Of a stretch of 64,000 nt of DNA, positions 1 through 8,468 are shown in pieces. The translations under genes were made by a program, and so were the position numbers. The stretch comes from Streptomyces sp. NBC_01264 (GTDB lineage Bacteria; Actinomycetota; Actinomycetes; Streptomycetales; Streptomycetaceae): the NCBI RefSeq assembly GCF_026340675.1, contig NZ_JAPEOX010000001.1, positions 6,947,398-7,011,397 on the forward strand. Direction: 5' to 3'. The notes beneath the pieces were generated by a model that was given only the letters and a program-made list of their open reading frames with translations, was not told where the DNA came from and searched no databases. How positions within the stretch are numbered: the first letter of the stretch is position 1; each line of letters begins with the position of its first letter.

Positions 1-173
1 CGAAGCCCCCCGCAACCCGAACTCAGCGCCCCGTTCCCCGGCCCCAGGCCTCACCCCCGAACCGGGCCAGGCCACAGGCCCACCCCGGGCCCGGGACACA
101 GCCCGCAGAAGTCGGTCAGGGTCGCAGGCGGGAGCACCTACGGCCCACCTGAGCGACTCCGGGGCGCACCCCC

Positions 174-500
174 GAGGGAGGTTCACGGCCCATCCCTGAA
201 GTGGGCCTGGGGCGGAGCCCCGTAGGGCTAGGCCTGGGACGGGGCTCCAGGGCAAGGTCCGGGCGCGGCCCCAGGGGGCGGGGTGCGGTGGCGGCGGCCC
301 GGGGGAGGTTCACGGCCCATCCCTGAAGTGGGCCCGGGGCGGAGCCCCGTAGGGCGCGGTCCGGGGCGGGGCTCCAGGGCGAGGTTCGGGCGCAGGCCCG
401 GGGTGCGGTGGCGGCGGCTCGGGGGAGGTTCACGGCCCGCCCCCGGAGTAGGGCCGGGGCGCAGTCCCGGAGGACGGAGTCCGGGGTGGGGCTTTGGCTT
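174..500. repeat. Three tandem copies of a ~120-bp GC-rich unit
   Basis: The motif GAGGTTCACGGCC recurs at 178, 305 and 425, so copies are spaced 127 and 120 bp apart. Copies one and two also share the following CCATCCCTGAAGTGGGCC and the segment around GGGGCGGAGCCCCGTAGGGC; copy three is more diverged. Each unit contains GGGGCGGAGCCCC-like palindromes typical of Streptomyces intergenic repeats. The unit lies 3' of the lhr stop, and I see no gene in 1-521. The open frames there are low-complexity Arg/Gly/Pro translations without ribosome binding sites. Confidence 0.75.
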
Positions 501-521
501 GGTCGTCCGTGGGGTGGGGCG

Positions 522-3500
522 TCAGTGGCGTAGGCGGAGGCCCTGGGGTGTGGCGTGGAAGCCTGTGGCTTCTGTGGGTGGGGCGTAGGGGGAGGTGAGG
601 GACGGGGTGGCGTTGATGCGTTCCACCGTGAGGGTGGGGAGGGCGCCCTTGCGGGAGGCCGTGGTGAGGGCCGTCAGGGCGGCGGTGAGGCGGGGGTCGT
701 CCGGGTCGGGCCAGGCGAGGAGGGTTTTGCCGCCGCGCTCCAGGTAGAGGGTGAGTTCGCCGTCGACCAGGACGACGAGGGAGCCGGCCTTACGGCCCGG
801 TTTGTGGGTGGCTCCGGTCGGGGGCTCCGGCCAGGGGAGGGCCGCACCGTAGGCGTTCGCCGGGTCGGCGGCGGCGAGGACCACCGCGGCGAGAGGGGGC
901 GGGGTGCGCTCGGCCGCGCGGAGGCGGTCGACGGCGCCGTCCATGGCGAACTGGGCCGCGCCCAGGCCTTCGACCACGTAGCCCCTGCGGGCCTGGCCGC
1001 TGTCCTCGAAGGCGGAGAGGATGCGGTAGACCGCGCTGAAGCCGCCTTCCACGCCTTCGGCGGCCACCGCGCCCCGGGTCACCACCCCGTGGCGGTCCAG
1101 CAGGGTGCGGGCCAGGGCGTGTGCGCGGTGGGTCGGGTCCGGGGCGTGGACCGGGAGCAGGGACCAGCGGCCCGACACCGTGGGCGGGCCGGTACGGGAG
1201 GCAGGGGTGGTGAGGGTGCCGTAGCGGCCGCGGGGGATCGTACGGCGGGCGCGGTGGGCGGTGGCGCCCGCCGTGCGGCCCGAGCCGAGGAGGGAGCGCA
1301 GGGGGGCCAGGGTGTCGTTCGTCAGGCGGCCCGACCAGGCCAGGTCCCAGACGGCGGAGGAGAGGTCCGCGTCCGAGGCGTCCGGGTGCAGGGCGCGGGC
1401 GCGGTCCGTGAGCTGGCGGAAGAACAGGCCGTAGCCGCCGGAGAGCGCGGTGAGGACCGCCTCGTGGAGCGGGGTGATTTCCAGGGGGTGCGCGGGCGGG
1501 AGGAGGAGGGGGGCCGCCTCCGCGAGGTACAGGGAGATCCAGCCGTCCTTGCCCGGCAGGGCGCCCGCGCCGGCCCAGACGACCTCGCCGGTGGTGGTGA
1601 GCTCGTCCAGGAGGGTGGGGGAGTAGTCCGCAACCCGGGAGGGGAGGATCAGCCGTTCCAGGGCGGAGGCGGGCACCGCGGCGCCCTGGAGCTGTTCGAT
1701 CGCGCGGGCCAGGCCGTCGATGCCGCGCAGGGCTCCGCCCAGGTGCTGCCACTGGGGGAGGAAGGTGGCGAGGGAGGCGGGCGGGACCGGCTCCAGTTCC
1801 TGGCGCAGGGCGGCGAGGGAGCGACGCCGGAGCCTTCGCAGAACCGTGGCGTCGCACCACTCCTGGCCGATGCCCGCCGGGTGGAACTCGCCCTGGACCA
1901 CCCGGCCGGCCGCCGCGAGCCGGTGCAGCGTGCCGTCGGTCACGGCCGTGCCCAGTCCGAAGCGGGCGGCGGCGGTGACCGTGGTGAAGGGACCGTGGGT
2001 GCGGGCGTACCGGGCCAGGAGGTCGCCGAGCGGGTCCTTCACCGGCTCGGTGAACGCCTCAGGGACGCCCACCGGGAGCGCCGTGCCCAGTGCGTCGCGC
2101 AGCCGGCCGGCGTCCTCGATGGCCGCCCAGTGGTCCTCGCCGCCGATCCGGACCCGGATCGCCCGGCGGGAGGCGGCGAGGGAGGGAGCCCACTCCGGTT
2201 CCGCGCCGCGGGCGGTCAGTTCCGCCGGGGTGAGCGGGCCCAGCAGGCGCAGCAGGTCGGCCACCGACTCGGCGTCCTTGGCCCGCCGGTCCTCGGTCAG
2301 CCACTGGAGCTCCCGCTCCAGCTCCGTCAGCACCTCCGCGTCGAGCAGTTCGCGGAGCTCCGCCTGGCCGAGCAGTTCGGCCAGCAGCCGGGAGTCCAGC
2401 GACAGCGCGGCCGCCCTGCGCTCGGCGAGCGGCGAGTCGCCCTCGTAGAGGAACTGGGCGACGTACCCGAAGAGGAGGGAACGGGCGAAGGGGGAGGGCT
2501 CCGGCGTCGTGACCTCGACGAGGCGGACCCGGCGGGACTCGATGTCCCCCATCAGCTCGGTCAGGCCCGGCACGTCGAAGACGTCCTGCAGGCATTCCCG
2601 TACGGCTTCCAGGACGATCGGGAACGAACCGAACTCGGAGGCCACCTGGAGCAGCTGCGAGGCGCGCTGGCGCTGCTGCCACAGGGGGGTGCGCTTGCCG
2701 GGATTGCGGCGCGGGAGCAGCAGGGCGCGGGCCGCGCACTCGCGGAAGCGGGAGGCGAACAGGGCGGAGCCGCCCACCTGGTCGGTGACGATCTGCTGGA
2801 CGTCCCCGTGGTCGAAGACCACGTCCGCGGCGCCGAGCGGGGGCTTCTCGTCGTCGAAGTCGAAAGAGGCTGAAGTGGCTGTCGAACTGCCGGGCGCCGG
2901 GTCGTGGTCCAGCAGGTCCAGGTCCATGCTCAGCAGGTCCGCGTCGGGGAGGCGGAGCACGATGCCGTCGTCGGCGTGCATGACCTGCGCGTCCATCCCG
3001 TACCGCTCGGAGAGGCGGGCGCCGAGCGCGAGCGCCCAGGGGGCGTGGACCTGGGCGCCGAAGGGGGAGTGGACCACGACCCGCCAGTCGCCGAGCTCGT
3101 CGCGGAACCGCTCGACGACGATGGTCCGGTCGTCCGGTACGTGGCCGCAGGCCTCGCGCTGTTCGGCGAGGTAGGACAGGACGTTCTCCGCGGCCCAGGC
3201 ATCCAGGCCGGCCGCCAGCAGGCGCAGCCGGGCGTCCTCGGCGGTGAGTCCGCCGAGCTCGCGCAGGAACGCGCCGACCGCGCGGCCCAGCTCCAGCGGG
3301 CGGCCCAGCTGGTCGCCCTTCCAGAACGGGAGGCGGCCCGGGACTCCGGGAGCGGGGGTGACCAGGACGCGGTCGCGGGTGATGTCCACGATCCGCCAGG
3401 AGGTGGTGCCGAGGGTGAAGACGTCGCCGACGCGGGACTCGTAGACCATCTCCTCGTCCAGCTCGCCGACGCGGCCGCCGCCCTTCTTCGGGTCGGAGCC

Positions 3501-5135
3501 GGCCAGGAAGACGCCGAAGAGGCCGCGGTCCGGGATGGTCCCGCCGGAGGTGACCGCGAGCCGCTGGGCGCCGGGCCGGCCGGTGATCGTACCGGCGACG
3601 CGGTCCCACACGACGCGGGGTCTGAGCTCGGCGAAGGCGTCCGACGGGTAGCGGCCGGCCAGCATGTCCAGCACCGCCGTGAAGGCCGAGTCGGGCAGCG
3701 CCGCGAAGGGGGCCGCCCGGCGCACCAGGGCCAGCAGGTCGTCCAGCTGCCAGGTGTCCATCGCGGTCATCGCGACGAGCTGCTGGGCCAGGACGTCCAG
3801 CGGGTTGGCGGGGATCCGCAGGGACTCGATCGAGCCCGTCCGCATCCGCTCGGTGACCACGGCCGCCTGGACCAGGTCGCCCCGGTACTTGGGGAAGACG
3901 ACCCCGGTGGAGACCGCGCCCACCTGGTGCCCGGCGCGGCCCACGCGCTGGAGCCCGGAGGCCACCGAGGGAGGGGACTCCACCTGGATGACGAGGTCCA
4001 CCGCACCCATGTCGATGCCCAGCTCCAGGCTGGAGGTGGCAACCACGGCGGGCAGCCGGCCCGCCTTCAGGTCCTCCTCCACCAGCGCCCGCTGCTCCTT
4101 GGAGACCGAGCCGTGGTGGGCGCGGGCCAGCAGCGGCGGGGCGCCCTGGGCGGCGCCCGACTGGGCCATGATCTCGGCCGGGGGCGCGCCCTCGGGCAGC
4201 GGGCCGCCGGTGGCGCGCTCGTACGCGATCTCGTTGAGCCGGTTGCACAGCCGCTCGGCGAGGCGGCGGGAGTTGGCGAACACGATGGTGGACCGGTGGG
4301 CCTGGACCAGATCGGCGATCCGCTCCTCCACATGCGGCCAGATAGAGGGCTTGTCGCCGCCCTCCTTGCCCTCGGTGGCGGGGGAGCCGCCCAACTCGCC
4401 CATGTCCTCGACCGGGACGACCACCGACAGGTCGAACTCCTTGGTGGAGGGCGGCTGGACGATCTCGACCTTGCCGCGAGGAGCGAGGTAGCGGGCCACC
4501 TCCTCCACCGGGCGGACCGTCGCCGACAAGCCGATCCGGCGCGCGGGGTGGGGCAGCAGCTCGTCCAACCGCTCCAGGGACAGCGCGAGATGGGCGCCGC
4601 GCTTGGTCCCGGCGACCGCGTGCACCTCGTCCAGGATCACCGTCTCGATCCCGGCCAGGGCCTCGCGGGCCGCCGAGGTCAGCATCAGGAACAGCGACTC
4701 GGGCGTGGTGATCAGGATGTCCGGCGGCCGGGTCACCAGCGCGCGCCGCTCGGCCGGCGGGGTGTCGCCCGAGCGGATCCCGACCCGGATCTCCGGCTCG
4801 GGCAGGCCCAGGCGCACCGATTCCTGCCGGATGCCGGTCAGCGGGCTGCGCAGATTGCGCTCCACGTCCACCGCCAGGGCCTTCAGCGGCGAGATGTACA
4901 GCACCCGGCAGCGCTTCTTCGGCTCCGCCGGGGGCGGGGTCGAGGCGAGCTGGTCGAGGGCGGCGAGGAAGGCGGCCAGGGTCTTGCCGGAGCCGGTGGG
5001 GGCCACCACCAGCACGTCCGAGCCCGCACCGATGGCCCGCCAGGCACCCTCCTGGGCGGTGGTGGGCGAGACGAAGGCCCCCGTGAACCAGGAACGGGTC
5101 GCGGGGGAGAACGAGTCGAGCGCGGTACCGGACAT
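522..5135 (-). CDS. lhr: Lhr-family ATP-dependent DNA helicase
   Basis: Predicted large superfamily 2 helicase of 1,537 aa, a 3'-to-5' ATP-dependent DNA translocase/helicase of the Lhr group linked in mycobacteria to DNA damage repair. Motifs in order: Walker A APTGSGKT near residue 45, DEVH box in ILDEVHAVAGTKRG, SAT in GLSATVRP, VFANSRRLAERL (motif IV), TSSLELGIDMG (motif V) and QRVGRAGHQ (motif VI). The long C-terminal half matches the Lhr-type winged-helix and Lhr-core arrangement, and the length fits full-length bacterial Lhr (~1,500 aa). The ATG at 5135 is preferred over the in-frame GTG at 5150 because family proteins begin shortly before the S-F-S-P segment; both are possible. It is divergent from the AraC gene. 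No SOS box is visible upstream. Confidence 0.9.
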   Translation of the reverse strand: MSGTALDSFSPATRSWFTGAFVSPTTAQEGAWRAIGAGSDVLVVAPTGSGKTLAAFLAALDQLASTPPPAEPKKRCRVLYISPLKALAVDVERNLRSPLTGIRQESVRLGLPEPEIRVGIRSGDTPPAERRALVTRPPDILITTPESLFLMLTSAAREALAGIETVILDEVHAVAGTKRGAHLALSLERLDELLPHPARRIGLSATVRPVEEVARYLAPRGKVEIVQPPSTKEFDLSVVVPVEDMGELGGSPATEGKEGGDKPSIWPHVEERIADLVQAHRSTIVFANSRRLAERLCNRLNEIAYERATGGPLPEGAPPAEIMAQSGAAQGAPPLLARAHHGSVSKEQRALVEEDLKAGRLPAVVATSSLELGIDMGAVDLVIQVESPPSVASGLQRVGRAGHQVGAVSTGVVFPKYRGDLVQAAVVTERMRTGSIESLRIPANPLDVLAQQLVAMTAMDTWQLDDLLALVRRAAPFAALPDSAFTAVLDMLAGRYPSDAFAELRPRVVWDRVAGTITGRPGAQRLAVTSGGTIPDRGLFGVFLAGSDPKKGGGRVGELDEEMVYESRVGDVFTLGTTSWRIVDITRDRVLVTPAPGVPGRLPFWKGDQLGRPLELGRAVGAFLRELGGLTAEDARLRLLAAGLDAWAAENVLSYLAEQREACGHVPDDRTIVVERFRDELGDWRVVVHSPFGAQVHAPWALALGARLSERYGMDAQVMHADDGIVLRLPDADLLSMDLDLLDHDPAPGSSTATSASFDFDDEKPPLGAADVVFDHGDVQQIVTDQVGGSALFASRFRECAARALLLPRRNPGKRTPLWQQRQRASQLLQVASEFGSFPIVLEAVRECLQDVFDVPGLTELMGDIESRRVRLVEVTTPEPSPFARSLLFGYVAQFLYEGDSPLAERRAAALSLDSRLLAELLGQAELRELLDAEVLTELERELQWLTEDRRAKDAESVADLLRLLGPLTPAELTARGAEPEWAPSLAASRRAIRVRIGGEDHWAAIEDAGRLRDALGTALPVGVPEAFTEPVKDPLGDLLARYARTHGPFTTVTAAARFGLGTAVTDGTLHRLAAAGRVVQGEFHPAGIGQEWCDATVLRRLRRRSLAALRQELEPVPPASLATFLPQWQHLGGALRGIDGLARAIEQLQGAAVPASALERLILPSRVADYSPTLLDELTTTGEVVWAGAGALPGKDGWISLYLAEAAPLLLPPAHPLEITPLHEAVLTALSGGYGLFFRQLTDRARALHPDASDADLSSAVWDLAWSGRLTNDTLAPLRSLLGSGRTAGATAHRARRTIPRGRYGTLTTPASRTGPPTVSGRWSLLPVHAPDPTHRAHALARTLLDRHGVVTRGAVAAEGVEGGFSAVYRILSAFEDSGQARRGYVVEGLGAAQFAMDGAVDRLRAAERTPPPLAAVVLAAADPANAYGAALPWPEPPTGATHKPGRKAGSLVVLVDGELTLYLERGGKTLLAWPDPDDPRLTAALTALTTASRKGALPTLTVERINATPSLTSPYAPPTEATGFHATPQGLRLRH

Positions 5136-5215
5136 GCCCCCATCGTGCACCCGCCCACTGACAACCGGCCGGACCTGTGGAAACAGCCCGGCCGGACCGG
5201 GCGCAGAATGGGGGG

Positions 5216-6085
5216 ATGGGCACGGGGACGACCAGGGCGGACGCGGGCCACGCGGGCCACGCGGGCCGCCGGGAGTGGGCGAGGCACTGGCAGTACGCGG
5301 AACTGCCCGGGCTGGACCTCCTGCGCGCCCACTACGTCCGCCACACCTTCCCGCGCCACGCCCACGACGGGTACGTCATCGCGGCCGTCACCGGCGGCGT
5401 CGAGGAGATCGGCCTGCCGGGGGACACCCTGCGCGCCGGGCCCGGCAGCGTGGTCCTGATCAACCCCGAGGTACCGCACACCGCCCGCGCCGGGGTCCCC
5501 GAGGGCTGGGCCTACGCCACCCTCTACCCCTCCCGGGCGTTGATCACCGAGGTCGCCACCGAGATCGGGACGCTGCGCGGGACCCCCGGCTTCACCGCCG
5601 ACATGGTCGCCGACGCACAGGCCTCGCGGGCCATCACCGAGGTCCACCGGGCCGCCGAGGCCGGCAACGCCCTGGCCGCCGACACCCTGCTGCGCGGGGT
5701 GGTGGCCCGGATGCTGACCCGGCACGCCGGGCCGCTGCCCGTCCGGGCGGCGGGCCGCGCGGGGGCCGCCGACGCGGAGCGGGCCCGGGCCGTGCTGGAG
5801 GAGCGGATGGGGGAGCCGCCGTCGCTCGAGCAGCTCGCGGCGGAGCTGGGCACGAGCCCCTTCGCCCTGCTGCGGGCCTTCCGGGACCGGTACGGCATGC
5901 CCCCGCACACCTGGCTGACCGACGCCCGGGTCCGGCGGGCGCGGCTGCTCCTGGACGCGGGGATCCCGCCGGCGGAGGCGGCCGTCACCGTCGGCTTCAC
6001 CGACCAGCCGCACCTGAACCGGCACTTCACCCGCATCGTGGGGGTGCCGCCGGGCGCTTACCGGCGGGGGCGGGCGGCCGGTTAG
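5216..6085 (+). CDS. AraC-family transcriptional regulator with N-terminal cupin domain
   Basis: Protein of 289 aa with two domains: an AraC-type ligand-binding cupin at about residues 25-150 (HTFPRHAHDGYVIAAV, then a GPGSVVLINPEVPHTA turn), and a C-terminal double helix-turn-helix at about 190-285 (LEQLAAELGTSPFALLRAF; ITVGF-like segment VTVGFTDQPHLNRHF; terminal GVPPGAYR). It is probably a ligand-responsive activator. The downstream gene starts 10 bp later and azlCD follow on the same strand, so it may control them; AraC regulators next to azlCD are, as I recall, common in actinobacteria. The ATG at 5216 follows a G-rich stretch with poor spacing, so the exact start is not certain. Confidence 0.88.
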   Translation: MGTGTTRADAGHAGHAGRREWARHWQYAELPGLDLLRAHYVRHTFPRHAHDGYVIAAVTGGVEEIGLPGDTLRAGPGSVVLINPEVPHTARAGVPEGWAYATLYPSRALITEVATEIGTLRGTPGFTADMVADAQASRAITEVHRAAEAGNALAADTLLRGVVARMLTRHAGPLPVRAAGRAGAADAERARAVLEERMGEPPSLEQLAAELGTSPFALLRAFRDRYGMPPHTWLTDARVRRARLLLDAGIPPAEAAVTVGFTDQPHLNRHFTRIVGVPPGAYRRGRAAG

Positions 6086-6095
6086 GGTCCGGATC

Positions 6096-7340
6096 ATGGA
6101 CCGTTCGGAGCAGGCCCGGGTGTGGGGCGCGTACGCGGCGCAGGTGCGCGGGCTGGTGCCCGAGTGGGCGCCGCCGGGCGCGGTGGTGGAGCAGGACGGG
6201 CCCCTCGTACGGACCCACTACGGCACGCACGGGACCGTCGGCCACCGGCCGCTGACGCACACCGGGCGCGGCGAGCTCGCGGAGCTGGTGCGGCGGCAGC
6301 AGGAGGCCTTCGCGGCGCGGAGCGAGCCGGTGGAGTGGAAGGTGTACGGGGCCGATGCGCCGGCCCTGGCGGAGGAGCTGGGGGCGGCCGGATTCACGGC
6401 GGATCCGGAGCGGTCGCTGATGGCGGCGGGGTTCGCGGCTCTGGGGCGCGGGACGGATGAAGGGCGGGTGCGATCCGTCGTCCCGGGGACGACCCTGCGT
6501 GAGATGGCGGCTTCGTCCGATCCGCACGAAACGCCGCTCGCGGAGTTCGAGGCCGACGGCGGCTGCGTTTACGGGCGGGCCGAGGTCGCCCTCCTGCTCG
6601 ACGGGGGTCGCGTGGCGGCCGTGGGCTGGGCGCGGCGCGACCCGCGCACGGAGTTCGTGGTCGTCGGCGGGGTGACCGGTCCGCACTCCGAACTCCTGAG
6701 GGCGTGGAGGCAGCTGGCGGAGCCGCGGCACCCGAAGACACCGGCGGCCACGCACTGTGTGCTGGAGGCCGAGGGGGAGCTGCGGGAGGTGGCCGGCGCT
6801 GCCGGATTCGGCGAGCTGACCACCGTACGGACCTACCGCTGGTCGCCGCCGGGAAGCCCGGCGGCGACCCGGCCCGTGCGGTGGCTGCGCGATGACGACG
6901 AGGATCCGCTGTGGGACCGCCTCGAGAAGGAGTTCGCCTTCGACCCGGACACCGACGGGTCTCCCGGCTTCGATGCTCCGGCCCCCTCCGTCACCTGGCG
7001 GCTCAAGGACGCGCCGACCGATGAGCCGGACCGGATCCTGCGGGCCTCCTTGAGGGCCCTCACCCCGGCCGGTCAGCGGCTCCACTGGCTCGACTGGCAG
7101 CACACCGGCTACGACTTCGACCCGCACCGGGTCGGTGGCTCCGGCGAACCGCGATGGCCCGGACGGGCCTACCCGAACGGCGACTACTACCTCTACCTCC
7201 ACCCCGACCTGCGCTTCGGCACCTTCGGTCACCCCTGGGAGCGGACCTTGTGCGTCTGGGGCGCGGGACTGCTCGCCGCCGTGGAGGCGGAGCTCACCGA
7301 GGTGCTCGGGGAGCCCCTGCGGCGCCGGGACACCCCCTAG
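6096..7340 (+). CDS. GNAT-like domain fused to DUF2716-type domain, function unknown
   Basis: Protein of 414 aa. The first ~245 residues resemble a degenerate GNAT acetyltransferase pair of lobes: a segment ending in EELGAAGFTADPERSLMA, a strand pair AEVALLLDGGRVAAVGWAR, and a final AGAAGFGELTTVRTYRW that looks like the last GNAT helix and strand. From about 265 the sequence changes to a DUF2716-like domain with WDRLEKEFAF, HWLDWQHTGYDFDPHR, YPNGDYYLYLHPDLRFGTFGHPW and ERTLCVWG, which resembles Bacillus DUF2716 proteins as I remember them. The function of DUF2716 is not known. It starts 10 bp after the AraC gene and is probably cotranscribed with it. The fusion assignment is from recall, not from a search. 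Confidence 0.7.
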   Translation: MDRSEQARVWGAYAAQVRGLVPEWAPPGAVVEQDGPLVRTHYGTHGTVGHRPLTHTGRGELAELVRRQQEAFAARSEPVEWKVYGADAPALAEELGAAGFTADPERSLMAAGFAALGRGTDEGRVRSVVPGTTLREMAASSDPHETPLAEFEADGGCVYGRAEVALLLDGGRVAAVGWARRDPRTEFVVVGGVTGPHSELLRAWRQLAEPRHPKTPAATHCVLEAEGELREVAGAAGFGELTTVRTYRWSPPGSPAATRPVRWLRDDDEDPLWDRLEKEFAFDPDTDGSPGFDAPAPSVTWRLKDAPTDEPDRILRASLRALTPAGQRLHWLDWQHTGYDFDPHRVGGSGEPRWPGRAYPNGDYYLYLHPDLRFGTFGHPWERTLCVWGAGLLAAVEAELTEVLGEPLRRRDTP

Positions 7341-7385
7341 TCGAGCCGGCCCGGGCGGGTCTGCGGTCACCGTGGCACGGTGCAA

Positions 7386-7423
7386 GAACGTACAAGACCG
7401 GGAAGGCGCGGCCCCGTACGTTC
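7386..7423 (+). promoter_or_regulatory. Inverted repeat upstream of azlC, candidate operator
   Basis: GAACGTAC at 7386-7393 is repeated in perfect inverted orientation as GTACGTTC at 7416-7423, with half-site centres 30 bp apart (about three helical turns on the same face). It ends 20 bp before the azlC ATG and begins 45 bp after the previous stop. The AraC regulator two genes upstream is one candidate ligand; an Lrp/AsnC regulator encoded elsewhere is another. Confidence 0.45.
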
Positions 7424-7443
7424 GGGGCGTGGGAGAACAACGG

Positions 7444-8163
7444 ATGGTCATACGAGAAGGCTCCGACCGGGAGGCACCCGGCGCGGCGTCCGCGGTGGAG
7501 AAGCCGCGAGCCGCCGTGGTCCGGGACGCGCTCGGCGTGGGAGTGGCGGTCGGGCTGTCCGGGTTCGCCTTCGGGGTGACCGCCGCCGGATCCGGGGTCA
7601 GCACCCTCCAAGCGTGCGTGCTGAGCCTGCTGGTGTTCACCGGGGCCTCGCAGTTCGCGCTGGTCGGGGCACTGGCCGCAGGCGGCAACCCGTTCACGGC
7701 CGCCGCCGGGGCCTTCTTCCTCGGGACCCGCAACGCCTTCTACGGGCTGCGGCTGTCCCAGCTGCTCGCGCTGCCCAAGGGCGTACGCCCGTTCGCCGCG
7801 CACTGGGTGATCGACGAGACCACGGCGGTGGCCCTGGCCCAGCCCGACCGGAAGTCCGCACGGCTCGGATTCACCGTGACCGGGCTGAGCCTCTACGTCC
7901 TGTGGAACCTCACCACCCTGCTCGGCGCGCTCGGCGCCGAGGCCATCGGGGACACCCGCGCGTGGGGGCTGGACGCTGCCGGGCCGGCCGTGTTCCTGGC
8001 CCTGCTCGCGCCGATGCTGAAGACCGGCACCGAGCGGGCCGTCGCCGCGCTCGCCCTCGTCCTCGGGCTGGGCCTGCTGCCCGTACTGCCCGCCGGGGTG
8101 CCCGTGCTGATCGCGGCGCTGGCCGCGCCGATCGTGCTGTGGATGAAGGGACGCCGCCCGTGA
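7444..8163 (+). CDS. azlC: AzlC-family branched-chain amino acid exporter, large subunit
   Basis: Integral membrane protein of 239 aa, large subunit of an AzlCD-type efflux pair known to export branched-chain amino acids and analogues in Bacillus and Corynebacterium. Several hydrophobic segments run from residue ~25 to the end. Family hallmarks are GVAVGLSGFAFGV near the N terminus, LVFTGASQFALVG and GTRNAFYGL in the middle, and HWVIDETTAVAL. The ATG at 7444 has GGAG 9 nt upstream; the GTG at 7429 is in frame but less likely. The stop overlaps the azlD start, indicating translational coupling. Confidence 0.9.
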   Translation: MVIREGSDREAPGAASAVEKPRAAVVRDALGVGVAVGLSGFAFGVTAAGSGVSTLQACVLSLLVFTGASQFALVGALAAGGNPFTAAAGAFFLGTRNAFYGLRLSQLLALPKGVRPFAAHWVIDETTAVALAQPDRKSARLGFTVTGLSLYVLWNLTTLLGALGAEAIGDTRAWGLDAAGPAVFLALLAPMLKTGTERAVAALALVLGLGLLPVLPAGVPVLIAALAAPIVLWMKGRRP

Positions 8164-8468
8164 ACGTCTGGATCGCCATCGGGATCACCGTCGTCGGCTG
8201 CTACGCCGTCAAGCTCGCCGGGCTGCTCGTCCCCGCCGGAGCCCTGGAGCGGCCCGCGGTGCGCAAGCTCGCCGCGCTCCTGCCGGTCGCGCTGCTCGCC
8301 GCGCTCACCGCGCAGCAGACCTTCGCCACCGGGCAGGAACTCGTGCTGGACGCCCGCGCGGCCGGGCTCGCGGCCGCCGCGGTCGCACTGCTGCTGCGGG
8401 CGCCGTTCCTCGTCGTGGTCGCGGCGGCCGTCGCCGTCACCGCGGGGCTGCGGGCCCTGGGAGGCTAG
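8160..8468 (+). CDS. azlD: AzlD-family branched-chain amino acid exporter, small subunit
   Basis: Small membrane protein of 102 aa made of four hydrophobic segments (WIAIGITVVGCYAVKLAGLL; a LAALLPVALLAALTAQQTF segment; then two Ala/Val-rich helices). This matches the size and hydrophobicity of AzlD, the partner of AzlC. Its GTG start overlaps the azlC TGA by four bases (GTGA), so the two subunits are probably made together. The 3' end overlaps the convergent gene by 32 bp, so transcription of either may affect the other. Confidence 0.88.
   Translation: MNVWIAIGITVVGCYAVKLAGLLVPAGALERPAVRKLAALLPVALLAALTAQQTFATGQELVLDARAAGLAAAAVALLLRAPFLVVVAAAVAVTAGLRALGG

Noticed and set aside
3..588. Short Arg/Pro-rich open frames in 1-588
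   Set aside because: Low-complexity translation of the tandem repeats with no start signals or homology.
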